Assembly (NCBI RefSeq): GCF_036014195.1
Contig: NZ_CP107918.1
Location: forward strand, 5,208,001-5,272,000
Source of the DNA: Streptomyces sp. NBC_00442
GTDB lineage: Bacteria; Actinomycetota; Actinomycetes; Streptomycetales; Streptomycetaceae
Length of the DNA stretch: 64,000 bases
Direction: 5' to 3'
Part shown: piece after piece, positions 44,207 through 52,859 of the stretch
Position numbering within the stretch: position 1 is the stretch's first letter
Layout: every line of letters begins with the position of its first letter
Program-made: the position numbers and the translations under genes
Notes under the pieces: model-generated
Databases searched by the model: none
Seen by the model: the letters and a program-made list of their open reading frames with translations, nothing else
What the model was told of the DNA's origin: nothing

Positions 44207-45013
44207 TCACCTCTCTGATAGGTCCACTGTCAGATCCGCTGTCGGAAGGAGTCTCGTACCGTCCTCTTGACGCCCGCTCGACCCGCCGCCGTACTTCCCC
44301 TTGAGCGACTCCCGCAGCTCGAGGGCCACCTCGCGCAGCAGCTCGGGAACCACGCGCTCGCGTACGAAGAAGTGGTCGCCGGGCATGGTCTGGAGGCGGA
44401 AGTGGGTCACCGAGTAGTCGGCCCACTCGGCCACCTCCCACAGCGGCGCGATCGGGTCGTCCCGGCCGGCCAGCGCCATCAGCGGGGTGCCCACCGCCTT
44501 GTCGGCGTTGACCTGGCACAGGGCTTCGCCGAGGCGCAGGTCGTCGCGGAGCGCGGGGATCACGTGTCGCTGCCACAGCGAGCGGTCCCGGCCGCCGGCC
44601 TCGGGCGGCGCCGCCTCCAAGTCGACCAGGAGATCGATGAGTTCGTGGTCCGGGAGCCGCGCCCCGCGCAACAGCGTGTTGCGCAGGTGCGGCGGCGGTA
44701 CGGCGCCGATGACCAGACGGGCCGGCGGCAGCAGGCCGTCGTCCTCCAGGGTCCGGGTCAGCGCGTGGGCGACCAGGCCGCCGAGGCTGTGCCCGTACAG
44801 GAGGTAGGGCCGGTCGAGCAGGGGGGTGATCAACTCCCGCAGCTCGTTCATGAGGTCGGTGGCGTCGGTGATCCGGGCTTCCTTGGCGCGCGGGCCGCGG
44901 CCCGGAAGGAGCACCGGCACCACCTCGGCCGTGTCGCCCAGGATCTTCTGCCACTTGGCGAAGGAGGAGATACCGGCGCCCGCGTGGTGGAAGCAGAACA
45001 GCCAGGGCGTCAC
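44207..45013 (-). CDS. Type II thioesterase
   Basis: The 268-residue alpha/beta hydrolase has PWLFCFHHAGAG at the start, the nucleophile serine in LLYGHSLGGLVAH, Asp in AGRDDPIAP and His in PGDHFFVRER. Such enzymes clear misloaded carrier proteins. The GTG at 45013 is preferred for its GGGAGG site six bases upstream; an ATG at 45046 overlapping the cyclase stop is possible. Its operon also makes the minimal PKS, but it could equally serve the NRPS or the second ACP. Confidence 0.88.
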   Translation of the reverse strand: MTPWLFCFHHAGAGISSFAKWQKILGDTAEVVPVLLPGRGPRAKEARITDATDLMNELRELITPLLDRPYLLYGHSLGGLVAHALTRTLEDDGLLPPARLVIGAVPPPHLRNTLLRGARLPDHELIDLLVDLEAAPPEAGGRDRSLWQRHVIPALRDDLRLGEALCQVNADKAVGTPLMALAGRDDPIAPLWEVAEWADYSVTHFRLQTMPGDHFFVRERVVPELLREVALELRESLKGKYGGGSSGRQEDGTRLLPTADLTVDLSER

Positions 45014-45042
45014 GGTGTCCTCCCGTGTGGCGCTCCCGGATC

Positions 45043-45813
45043 TCATTCGTCGATCAGGGCGACGGCCCGGGTCCAGCCCGCCCCCGCTCCGGCGATCTTC
45101 ACGGGGAAGCAGGACACCCGGAAGCCGTGCGTGGGCAGGGTGTCGAGGTGGGCGAGCCGCTCGACCTGGCAGTACTCGCGGCGCCGGCCCGCGAAGTGCG
45201 CGGGCCACAGGACCGACGTGTCGCCCGTCTCCTGGAAGGTGCGGATCATGTGCCCGAAGGGCGCGTCCAGGCTCCAGGCGTCGGTGCCGATGACACGGAC
45301 GCCGAGGTCGAGCAGGAAGTCGGTGGCTGGGCCGTCGAGCCCCGCGAAATCGGTGAAGTATCGTGGTGTGCCCGCGTGTTGGGATGCCCCCGTGTGCAGC
45401 ATCACGATGTCGAGGGGCCGCGGGGTGTAGCCGGTCTCGGCGATCTGCTTCTCGATGCGCTCGACACCGATGGCGCCGATGCCGACATCGCTCACGTCCA
45501 GGACGACGGCCGGGCGCAGGAACCAGTCGAGCGGCATCTCGTCGATGTGCCGGGGCCGCCCGTAGTCACCGACCGACCCGTAGTGCGAGGGCGCGTCCAC
45601 GTGGGTGCCGGTGTGGCTGGTCAGGGTGAGCGTGTCCAGGGAGAGGAGTTCGCCCCCGGGCAGGTCCGCCGGGTCGAAGTCGAGCCCGAAGTGCTCCTTC
45701 ATCTCCGCCGCCATGTGCGCGGCGCCCTCGGCGGGCGTCATGATCTCGTGGACGATCGGGTCCGGTTCCCAGCCGGCCGCGTCCACGGGCGACGACAGAT
45801 CGATGACTCGCAA
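45043..45813 (-). CDS. Cyclase-family protein (PF04199, MtmX-like)
   Basis: The 256-residue protein has the metal-binding signature SHTGTHVDAPSHY of the kynurenine-formamidase/cyclase superfamily and DLSSPVDAAGWEPDPIVHEI at the start. Members in aureolic acid and related clusters are assigned to later ring closure. A TTG at 45813 after GGGGG is the best start, since the frame upstream lies in the promoter and terminator region. It is the first gene of the minimal-PKS operon. Confidence 0.78.
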   Translation of the reverse strand: MRVIDLSSPVDAAGWEPDPIVHEIMTPAEGAAHMAAEMKEHFGLDFDPADLPGGELLSLDTLTLTSHTGTHVDAPSHYGSVGDYGRPRHIDEMPLDWFLRPAVVLDVSDVGIGAIGVERIEKQIAETGYTPRPLDIVMLHTGASQHAGTPRYFTDFAGLDGPATDFLLDLGVRVIGTDAWSLDAPFGHMIRTFQETGDTSVLWPAHFAGRRREYCQVERLAHLDTLPTHGFRVSCFPVKIAGAGAGWTRAVALIDE

Positions 45814-45865
45814 GGTAACCCCCAGTGTCGTTGGCGACGTTCGGGGGGCACTGTGCGTCCGCCTC

Positions 45866-45881
45866 CTAGAGGCGGGATCGA
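45866..45881 (-). promoter_or_regulatory. Weak SARP-like repeat upstream of the minimal-PKS operon
   Basis: CTAGA (45866) and ATCGA (45877) lie eleven bases apart, about 55-70 bases before the cyclase start. Each differs by one base from the CTYGA pattern seen at the other operons. Confidence 0.35.
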
Positions 45882-45895
45882 GCCACGCACGCGTC

Positions 45896-45929
45896 GGACC
45901 CCGCCCTGTGGGGGGAGAGGGCGGGGTCC
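45896..45929 (-). terminator. Hairpin terminator of the SARP gene
   Basis: A perfect 12-bp stem (GGACCCCGCCCT with AGGGCGGGGTCC) and ten-base loop lies downstream of the regulator stop at 45971 and isolates it from the PKS operon. Confidence 0.8.
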
Positions 45930-45970
45930 GGACGCGTTGCTGCCGGGCGGTCGGGCCGCCCGTGCGCCGC

Positions 45971-46789
45971 TCAGGCGGCGAAGAGGTCGAGCACCGGGCG
46001 GCGCCCGGCCAGGTGCGAGTCGAGCGCCGGGTCACCGGCGAGCACCGCGCGGTGCAGCTGCTGGAGCCGCGCCGACGGGTCGAGACCCAGCTCCTCGGCG
46101 AGCCCGCGCCGCAGGTTCTGGAACACGTCCAGCGCCTGCCACTGCCGGCCGGAGCGGTAGAGCGCCACCATGCACTGGGCGTGCAGGCCCTCGTGCAGCG
46201 GGTGACGAGCCGTCAAAGAAGTGAGTTCCGCGAGCAGTTGCATGTGCCGCCCGAGCCGCAGATCGGAGTCGATGCGCTGCTCCAGGACACCGAGCCTGCT
46301 CTCCTCCAGGCGCACCAGCTCGATCTCCAGGAGCGGGCCGAGGCGGACGTCCACCAGGGCGGGTCCGCGCCACATGCCGAGCGCGTCGCGGTAGAGGGCC
46401 GCCGCGCTCTCGTCGTCGCCGCGCTCGGCCGCGCCGCGCCCGGTCGCCACCAGACGGTCGTACTCGTGCACGTCCACGTCGCCCGGGGTCACTTCGAGGA
46501 GGTAGCCGCCGTGCCGGGTGGCCAGCACCTCGCGTGCGGTGTAGGGGCTGTCCGGGCCGAGCGCCCCCGCGATCAGCCGGCGCAGCTGAAGGATGTACGT
46601 CTGGAGGGTGGTCAGCGCGCTGCGGGGCATGTCGGCCCCCCAGATCTCCTCCATCAGCGTCGGCACGGGCATGACCTGGTTGGCGTACACCGAGAGCAGC
46701 GCCAGTATCTGACGGGGCTTGCCGGCGCTCGGGACGACCGACGTGCCGCCCGATTCGGCCGTGAGCGGACCGAGAACCTTGATCTCCAT
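45971..46789 (-). CDS. SARP-family pathway activator
   Basis: The 272-residue protein has an N-terminal OmpR-type winged helix (MEIKVLGPLTAESGG, LQTYILQLRRLIAG) and a C-terminal bacterial transcriptional activation domain (EYDRLVATGRGAAERGD, HEGLHAQCMVALYRSGRQ). This is the ActII-ORF4/DnrI plan. It is expected to bind TCGAG-like direct repeats with 11-base period, and such repeats precede most operons of block 1. The ATG at 46789 has GGAGGA. It marks the right border of the polyketide cluster. Confidence 0.93.
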   Translation of the reverse strand: MEIKVLGPLTAESGGTSVVPSAGKPRQILALLSVYANQVMPVPTLMEEIWGADMPRSALTTLQTYILQLRRLIAGALGPDSPYTAREVLATRHGGYLLEVTPGDVDVHEYDRLVATGRGAAERGDDESAAALYRDALGMWRGPALVDVRLGPLLEIELVRLEESRLGVLEQRIDSDLRLGRHMQLLAELTSLTARHPLHEGLHAQCMVALYRSGRQWQALDVFQNLRRGLAEELGLDPSARLQQLHRAVLAGDPALDSHLAGRRPVLDLFAA

Positions 46790-47088
46790 GGGATTCCTCC
46801 GGGGTCGGATCTGCCGGATGACCCGATGGTGTGCGCCACCCGGCTCCAAGCACCCTCAAAAGCTGTCACCCGGGCCCGAGTTGTGGCAGTGCCGGGCTCC
46901 TGAACCCGGCATGTGAGTGTCCTGGACACAGGTATGAAAGTTTCATGTGCATCCCGTGAGCGCGGCACTGGGGCGGATTCGTCCGACCCGGCAGAGTTCT
47001 GGACGTCGGGCCGACCAGGAGTCGAGTACCGGCGGCTAGGGGGACACGTTCCCCCGGGCCTTCACCAGTTGTCTGCCAGGGGGAAAAC
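46790..47088. promoter_or_regulatory. Divergent SARP/RiPP intergenic region with twin palindromes
   Basis: No gene is supported. Two perfect 13-bp palindromes, GTGTCCTGGACAC (46917-46929) and ATGAAAGTTTCAT (46934-46946), are separated by four bases, with centres 17 bases apart. An imperfect inverted repeat (CCGGGC...ACCCGG) lies at 46892-46909. These are candidate operators for the SARP gene, the RiPP gene, or both. Confidence 0.5.
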
Positions 47089-47244
47089 ATGAACGCGAAT
47101 CTCGGCCTCGGTCTCACCGTCTCCGCCAGTGACGACCTCGTGATCGAGGAGTTCGGACAGTCCTCCTACTCGTTGCAGGCCGCGCTCTACACCCAGTGCA
47201 TCGCGAGTTCGCTGCTGGTCACCGAGTCCGCCCAGCACGCCTGA
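47089..47244 (+). CDS. Putative RiPP precursor peptide
   Basis: A 51-residue ORF with CCAGGGGGAAAAC before its ATG ends in TGATG, sharing bases with the start of the cyclodehydratase gene. The N-terminal part (MNANLGLGLTVSASDDLVIE) is leader-like, with acidic residues at 15-16 and 20-21. The C-terminal part contains several heterocyclisable residues: Ser25, Ser26, Ser28, Thr35, Cys37, Ser40, Ser41, Thr45, Ser47, in the tail ALYTQCIASSLLVTESAQ. It does not match thiopeptide, bottromycin or goadsporin cores that I recognise. The cleavage site is unknown. Confidence 0.72.
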   Translation: MNANLGLGLTVSASDDLVIEEFGQSSYSLQAALYTQCIASSLLVTESAQHA

Positions 47245-49538
47245 TGGCATCTGTGCGGACCGCGGAGCCCCGCCTGGGGTTCAAGCCGCACCTGCGGGTC
47301 GAGCAGGTGCCGGGTGAAGCGGTGTACCTGATCTCCGACCAGCGGGTGACCGCTCTGCACGGCGAGCAGATCGCCTGCCTCGCCCCGCTCCTCGACGGCA
47401 CCAGGCCTCTCGACCGGATAACGGCAGACGCCGGGGACACTCTCCAGGCGGGCCAGGCGGCCCGACTGGTCCAGCGCCTGAACGGCGCCGGGCTTCTCTC
47501 GGACCGCGGCCCGGCAGAGGTGGCACCCCAGATCGCGGCTGAGCAGGCGTACTGGGAGGCGGCGGGCCTGGACGGTACCGCCACGGTGGCTGATCGCCCG
47601 CACACGCTGGTACGGGCCCTCTCGGTGGGCAGCGCAGATGTACGGGCTCTGGTCGATTGCCTGACCACCGCGGGCCTGACCGCCCTCGCCCCCGAGAACG
47701 ACTGCCCGGACGCGCTGACCGTCGTCCTCTGTGACGACTACCTCGACCCCGCCCTCGCCGTGGTGGACGCCGCTCACCGTGCGGCAGGCCGCCGCTGGCT
47801 TCCGGTGAAGACCGAGGGAACCGAGCAGTGGATCGGCCCGTTCTTCGGGGACCCCGACGGGCCCTGCTGGTCCTGCCTGGCCGAACGCCTGTGGCGGTCC
47901 CGCCCCGTGGAGGCCCACGTCCAGCGGATGCTGGGACGATCAGGCCCGGTGCTCCGACCCTCGTGCGCTCTGCCGGCCGCACGAGTGGCCGCCATGCAGA
48001 CCGCCGCGTTCGAAGCGGCCAAGTGGCTCTCGGGATACCGGCACTCCAGCCAGCTGTCCCTGCGAACGATCGATGGGCTCACTCTCGCCGACGAGCTCCA
48101 CCCGGTGGTGAGGCGTCCGCAGTGCGCGGAGTGCGGCGAGCCGGGTATGACAGCCGCGCACGTGCAGACACCTGTGGTGCTGCGATCGCGCTTGAAGGTT
48201 GATACGGGCGGCGGCGGACACCGCACGATGAGCCTGGATCAATTCATGCACCGCTACGGTCACTTGATCGACCCGGTGACTGGTCTCGTCCGCGAAATCC
48301 GGCGTGACCCCCGCGGCCCCGAGTTCTTCAACTCGTTCTGCGCCGGGACCAATCCCGCCGCCGGCAAGGGCGGGATCGGCGGGATACGGGCCGGACTGCG
48401 CTCCACCTGCGGTGGCAAGGGAGCCACCGAACTGCAGGCCAGGGTAGGTGCGCTGGCGGAGGCCCTTGAGCGTCACTCCGGCCAGTTCGAGGGTACGGAA
48501 ACCGTCGTGCGCGGCAGCTTCGCCACTCTCACCGACGAGGCCGTCCACCCCGACACCGTGCAGCTCTACGACCCCCGGCAGTTCGGCGGACGTGCGGAGT
48601 GGAACGCGGCGCACGGCCCCTTCCAGCACATCTGTGATCCGTTCGACGAGGAGGCGGAGACCGACTGGACACCCATATGGTCGGTCACCGAAGAGCGCCG
48701 GAAACTGCTGCCCACCGCACTGCTCTATTACGGAGTGACGCAGTCGCCGGGCCACGTCTCCTTCTTGAGCACCTCCAACGGCACCGCCGCCGGCGCCAGT
48801 CTGGAAGACGCGGTGCTCCAGGGGTTCCTCGAACTCGTCGAGCGTGATGCCCTCGCCCTGTGGTGGTACAATCGGACTCGTCAGCCCGGCGTCGACCTCG
48901 ACGCTTTCGACGATCCCTGGATCGCCGAACTCCAGCGTGTACATGCGTCGTTGGACCGGGAAGTGTGGGTACTCGACCTGACCGCCGACCTCGGAATCCC
49001 CGTGATGGCCGCCCTTTCGAGGCGTACGGACCGCGCGTCGGGGCAGGCGGAAGACATCATGCTCGGCTTCGGCGCCCACTTCGACCCCGCGATCGCGCTG
49101 CGCCGCGCCCTGACCGAGCTCAACCAGATGATGCCGCACGTGGTGACAGCGGACGGCGGCATGTCCCGCACGCTGACCGAGGACCCGGACATACAGGAGT
49201 GGCTGCGCACTGCGGCAGTCCTGGCCTACCCCTATCTGGCCCCTTCGGACGCGGCGCCCACCGGTCCGGACACGCACCTCTACACGCCGCACGACGACCT
49301 GCGTGACGACATCGTGGCAGCAGTGGAGATCCTCAAGGCCAAGGGGCTGGAACTCCTGGTCCTCGACCAGACAAGACCCGATGTCGGACTGCCGGTGGTC
49401 AAGGTGGTGGTGCCCGGACTCAGACCCCACTGGGCCCGCTACGCTCCCGGACGCCTCTTCGACGTCCCCGTGGAGCTCGGCAGACTGGCCGCGCCGACCC
49501 CGTACGAGGACCTCAACCCGGTCCCCCTCTTCCTCTGA
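47244..49538 (+). CDS. Fused ThiF-like/YcaO azoline cyclodehydratase
   Basis: The 764-residue protein has an N-terminal peptide-recognition (RRE-like) region (about 1-90), a ThiF-like domain with a zinc tetrathiolate formed by Cys208/Cys211 (GPCWSC) and Cys294/Cys297 (PQCAEC), and a YcaO domain (about 370-764) with GGKGATELQARVGALAEALE and the ATP-site segment NGTAAGASLEDAVLQGFLEL. It ends in NPVPLFL, close to the proline-rich terminus of azoline-forming YcaO proteins. It should convert Cys, Ser or Thr of the adjacent precursor into azolines, using ATP. The TGATG overlap couples it to the precursor. Confidence 0.9.
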   Translation: MASVRTAEPRLGFKPHLRVEQVPGEAVYLISDQRVTALHGEQIACLAPLLDGTRPLDRITADAGDTLQAGQAARLVQRLNGAGLLSDRGPAEVAPQIAAEQAYWEAAGLDGTATVADRPHTLVRALSVGSADVRALVDCLTTAGLTALAPENDCPDALTVVLCDDYLDPALAVVDAAHRAAGRRWLPVKTEGTEQWIGPFFGDPDGPCWSCLAERLWRSRPVEAHVQRMLGRSGPVLRPSCALPAARVAAMQTAAFEAAKWLSGYRHSSQLSLRTIDGLTLADELHPVVRRPQCAECGEPGMTAAHVQTPVVLRSRLKVDTGGGGHRTMSLDQFMHRYGHLIDPVTGLVREIRRDPRGPEFFNSFCAGTNPAAGKGGIGGIRAGLRSTCGGKGATELQARVGALAEALERHSGQFEGTETVVRGSFATLTDEAVHPDTVQLYDPRQFGGRAEWNAAHGPFQHICDPFDEEAETDWTPIWSVTEERRKLLPTALLYYGVTQSPGHVSFLSTSNGTAAGASLEDAVLQGFLELVERDALALWWYNRTRQPGVDLDAFDDPWIAELQRVHASLDREVWVLDLTADLGIPVMAALSRRTDRASGQAEDIMLGFGAHFDPAIALRRALTELNQMMPHVVTADGGMSRTLTEDPDIQEWLRTAAVLAYPYLAPSDAAPTGPDTHLYTPHDDLRDDIVAAVEILKAKGLELLVLDQTRPDVGLPVVKVVVPGLRPHWARYAPGRLFDVPVELGRLAAPTPYEDLNPVPLFL

Positions 49539-49600
49539 ACCCGCTGGACCCGCACGTCGCACGCGCACACCACACCCTGCCCGGTGGAAGGACCCCCCTC

Positions 49601-50245
49601 ATGCGTATCGACCGCCTCGCGGCCCGTGAACTCGGCGAGTTCTGGTCGCTGCGTGAGGACGTCATGGTCCTGTTCGGCCAGAACACCGTGCTGCGCACGC
49701 CCTGGGGGGAGCTGCGTCTGGAACGGCCGGGCCCGCTGCTGCGCGAGGCGCTGCACCGGATGCAGCTCGGCCCCGTGTCGCTGGGCAACGTGGTGCCGGG
49801 CTTCCCCGGCTATGACGTGCCCGAGGGCGAGTGGAACGGGGCGTCCAGGCAGCTGCTCCGCGCCCTGTCACCGCTCCAGCACGTCATCGTGCGTCACCTC
49901 GCGATCGGTGCCTCACCGCTCCTGAGTGTGGTTCCGATCTCACCCCGCGCCAGATTCCGCCCGCCCTCGGTGGCCCCAGGAGGCGAACTCCGTGTGCCGA
50001 AGGAAGCAGTGCTGCGCGGGCCGGGGCGCGACCCTGTGATCGCGTACGAGGGTGGTGATCATCGCGTCGAGCTGCACGGCCCGGACGCTCCGCGACTGCT
50101 CGTCCACCTACAGGGCGGGAAGGGCGATTTCCAGTCACCGCTCGATGTTCCGCTGCCGCAGGCGGTGGTGCGTGCCGCCCGCGCCTACGCGGTCGCCGCG
50201 GGCGTGCTCTCGGCGGTTGATCTCAACGGTGCGGCCCGGCTGTGA
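49601..50245 (+). CDS. Short SagB-like/dehydrogenase-associated protein
   Basis: The 214-residue protein follows the cyclodehydratase with a GGAAGGA ribosome site. Its start (LREDVMVLFGQNTVLRTPWG, PGPLLREALHRMQLGPVSLG) looks like the peptide-binding front half of SagB/McbC-type azoline dehydrogenases. The FMN-binding nitroreductase half is missing: the frame ends cleanly where it would begin. It may be a stand-alone substrate-binding subunit, a remnant, or an unrelated RiPP protein. The absence of a dehydrogenase domain suggests azolines rather than azoles unless an enzyme encoded elsewhere acts. Confidence 0.5.
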   Translation: MRIDRLAARELGEFWSLREDVMVLFGQNTVLRTPWGELRLERPGPLLREALHRMQLGPVSLGNVVPGFPGYDVPEGEWNGASRQLLRALSPLQHVIVRHLAIGASPLLSVVPISPRARFRPPSVAPGGELRVPKEAVLRGPGRDPVIAYEGGDHRVELHGPDAPRLLVHLQGGKGDFQSPLDVPLPQAVVRAARAYAVAAGVLSAVDLNGAARL

Positions 50246-50284
50246 AAACCGGTCGAGCACTACAGGTTCGGCCGCCGGATTGCC

Positions 50285-50290
50285 TATGAT
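50285..50290 (+). promoter_or_regulatory. Candidate -10 element before the kinase array
   Basis: TATGAT lies 51 bases before the first kinase start; no convincing -35 is seen 17 bases upstream. The equivalent position of the second copy reads CTGGAT, so only the first gene seems to keep it. Confidence 0.35.
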
Positions 50291-50343
50291 CCGGTCCGGA
50301 GACGTGCTTCTGACCGGGCACCGAAAGCCATGGGGGACAGTTG
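50288..50343 (+). repeat. Conserved kinase-gene leader, copy 1 (copy 2 at about 52807-52862)
   Basis: GATCCGGTCCG, GCTTCTGACCG and ATGGGGGACAGTTG are shared in the same order by the leaders of kinase genes 1 and 2. The ATG here opens a four-codon frame (Met-Gly-Asp-Ser-stop) that overlaps the TTG start. The GGGGGA in it doubles as the ribosome site. Confidence 0.7.
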
Positions 50344-52719
50344 AAAGCGGAAATAGTCGACGAGGCGGAGGTCTTCTTCGCTGATGTCGGCCATCAGGTG
50401 TTGCCACCTCGAAAAGCGATTGCCATCACGGCCGTGGTGCTCCTCGGCTTCTTCGTCATCGACGGCTCGTACGTCTGGTTCGAGCAGCCACCGCTGTGGG
50501 AGCTCGTCGGGGCCCTCCTTGGCTTTGCCGCCATCCTGGGGTTGCAACTCGGTCATTCTTTTCCCAGTCTTGCGCCGTGGTTCTCCCGCTACAGGTACGT
50601 GACGTGGGGGCTCCAGGGTCTGCTCGCCTATCTTCCGATCCTCCGGTTCGGGGTGGCTTGGGGCGGTATGGCGGTGTTCTTCACCGCTTCTGCGGTGCTG
50701 GTGTTCCCGGCGGTCACCGGCTGGTCGCTCTTCTGCCTCGGAGCCTTCGCGCAGAGCCTCGTCTTCTACCATTTCCGTACAGGCTGGAACTCCGCCGCCT
50801 ACGCGGCGGTCGAGTCGGTCCTGATCCCGTTGATCGTGATCGGGCTCTCGCGGATGTCCGACATGATCGTGAAACTCCACCGCTCACGCGAGGAACTCTC
50901 GCGTCTGGCCGTGGCAGGCGAACGGCTTCGGTTCGCGCGCGATCTGCATGACGTTCTGGGCTTCAGCCTCTCAGCGATTTCCCTCAAGTGCGAGCTTGCC
51001 TACCGGTTGCTGGCGGATGCGCCTGCCAAGGCGCACGAGGAGCTCGGCGACGTGCTGAGCACCTCGCGCAAGGCGCTCGCCGACGTCCGCTCGGTCAGCC
51101 GGGGTTACCGCGAGATGTCTCTCTTCGGCGAGGCGAACGCCGCTGTCTCGATGCTGTCGGCCGCGGGCATCCGGACCCAACTGAAGATCGAAAGCACCGG
51201 GCTGCCCGCGGCGGCGGATACCGTCCTCGCTGCTGTGCTGCGTGAGGGCCTGACCAATATGCTGCGCCACAGCAAGGCGGAACAGTGCGAAATCAGGGCC
51301 GAACTCCGGGGGCGCACCGCGGTGTTGATCCTCGCCAACGACGGTGCCGGGCGCGCGAAGCATCCCAAGGGCGCCGCGGACGGCGGCCTGGCCGCGCTCG
51401 GCTCCCGGGTCGAGGAGATCGGAGGCACTCTCGCCCATGGCTGCGACGGGCAGGGCTGGTTCCGCCTCGAAGCCGTCGTCCCCCTCCCCGACCGTGCCGC
51501 GCACGCACTGAAGGCGGGGCCGCCGTCCGCACGCCAGTTCAGCGATGCCGAAAGGCCCGTGCGCGAGTCCCGTGGTCTCGGCCACGCCGACATGGTGCCG
51601 CGCGCCGCGTCAGCGATCGCCCTCTCGGTACTGGTCGGCTACTTCTTGGCCTACTCGATGGTCGCCCTGTCCTTCCAGCCCACCTTCGGCGAGGGAGTGG
51701 GGCTTGAGCTCTGCCTGTTCGCGGCGCTCGTGCTCCAATGCGTGGTCTCCTTCCAGTGGCGGTTCGCCAGGTCGGTCCGCAGACCGAGGCTGCTGCGCTA
51801 CGGCGCGCTGGGGGCCCTCGTACTGCTTCACTGCGTGCCCCAGCTGTTCCTCGGCCGGATCTACCTGGGTCTGCCGGGCTTTGTCGCGGGCTCGGCACTT
51901 CTGGTGCTGCCCGCCGCTGCCGGGTGGCCGGCCCTCGCCGCGGTGACGGCCGGGGGAGGCGTCTCGCTCTACCTGGCCGAGGGGTCGCTCGAAGACATTA
52001 CCTACGCGTCGGCGTACACCGTCATTTGCGCCCTCGTCGTCTTCGGCCTGTCCCGCATGGCCCAGCTGGCCTCCGAACTCCACTGGTCCCGCGCGGAGAT
52101 CGCCCGGTTGGCGGTGACGACGGAGCGGCTCCGGTTCGCTCGGGACCTGCACGATCTGCTGGGGTTCAGCTTGTCCGCGATCACATTGAAGTGTGAGTTG
52201 GTTCGGCGTCTCGCGGAGAGCCGGCCGGTGCAGGCGCAGGAGGAGCTGACGGAGGTGTTGCAGATCGCGCGCCAGGCGCTCGCGGATGTGCGGACAGTGG
52301 CTGACGGGCGGCAGCGGATGAGCCTGTCGGCGGAGGCGGAGAGCGCCATGGCGATGCTGGCTGGTGTGGGCATCCGGGCTACCGTGGACACGGACTGCGG
52401 TGAACTGCCCGGTGACGTGGACACGGTGCTCGCCACCATGCTGCGCGAGGGTCTGACCAACATGCTGCGGCACAGCAAGGCCGCCCACTGCGAGATCACG
52501 GCGGAGCGGACCACCGCCGGAGTGCGGTTGACCCTGGTCAACGACGGCGTCGACGGGGACGCGGCGCCGGGGCTCGACTCCACAGTCGACGGCGGCAGCG
52601 GGATCGGCAACCTGACGACCCGGGTCAACGCGGTGAACGGCCGGCTGGAGGCGGGGGCTCGGGCGGACGGCTGGTTCGAGTTGAAGGCCGAGGTTGCCCT
52701 CCTGGCGGCTGCCGCCTGA
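50341..52719 (+). CDS. Double sensor histidine kinase 1
   Basis: The 792-residue membrane protein contains two full sensor-kinase modules in one chain. Module a (about 1-385) has about five membrane helices, a HisKA_3 dimerisation domain with His203 in RLRFARDLHDVLGFSL, an N-box LREGLTNMLRHSKAE and a G-box with LANDG. Module b (about 415-792) repeats this with His604 in RDLHDLLGFSL and ends in a GSGIGNL G-box. Both belong to the DesK/NarX-like class that phosphorylates LuxR-type regulators. The TTG start is supported by GGGGGA and by the same start in the three paralogues. It is the first of four tandem copies. Confidence 0.88.
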   Translation: MKAEIVDEAEVFFADVGHQVLPPRKAIAITAVVLLGFFVIDGSYVWFEQPPLWELVGALLGFAAILGLQLGHSFPSLAPWFSRYRYVTWGLQGLLAYLPILRFGVAWGGMAVFFTASAVLVFPAVTGWSLFCLGAFAQSLVFYHFRTGWNSAAYAAVESVLIPLIVIGLSRMSDMIVKLHRSREELSRLAVAGERLRFARDLHDVLGFSLSAISLKCELAYRLLADAPAKAHEELGDVLSTSRKALADVRSVSRGYREMSLFGEANAAVSMLSAAGIRTQLKIESTGLPAAADTVLAAVLREGLTNMLRHSKAEQCEIRAELRGRTAVLILANDGAGRAKHPKGAADGGLAALGSRVEEIGGTLAHGCDGQGWFRLEAVVPLPDRAAHALKAGPPSARQFSDAERPVRESRGLGHADMVPRAASAIALSVLVGYFLAYSMVALSFQPTFGEGVGLELCLFAALVLQCVVSFQWRFARSVRRPRLLRYGALGALVLLHCVPQLFLGRIYLGLPGFVAGSALLVLPAAAGWPALAAVTAGGGVSLYLAEGSLEDITYASAYTVICALVVFGLSRMAQLASELHWSRAEIARLAVTTERLRFARDLHDLLGFSLSAITLKCELVRRLAESRPVQAQEELTEVLQIARQALADVRTVADGRQRMSLSAEAESAMAMLAGVGIRATVDTDCGELPGDVDTVLATMLREGLTNMLRHSKAAHCEITAERTTAGVRLTLVNDGVDGDAAPGLDSTVDGGSGIGNLTTRVNAVNGRLEAGARADGWFELKAEVALLAAAA

Positions 52720-52859
52720 CGCCCAGGCAGGGACGGGCCACGACGTCGTACGTCCACGCAGCGTCGTGGCGGGGCCGACGCGGCACGCGGCATTTCCGCA
52801 CAGCTGGATCCGGTCCGAAGAGGGGCTTCTGACCGAGGGCCACGAGGCATGGGGGACAG

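Noticed and set aside
47089..50245. Thiopeptide or lanthipeptide cluster
   Set aside because: No split LanB-type dehydratase, LanC cyclase or pyridine synthase is encoded nearby, and the peptide lacks a Cys-rich core.
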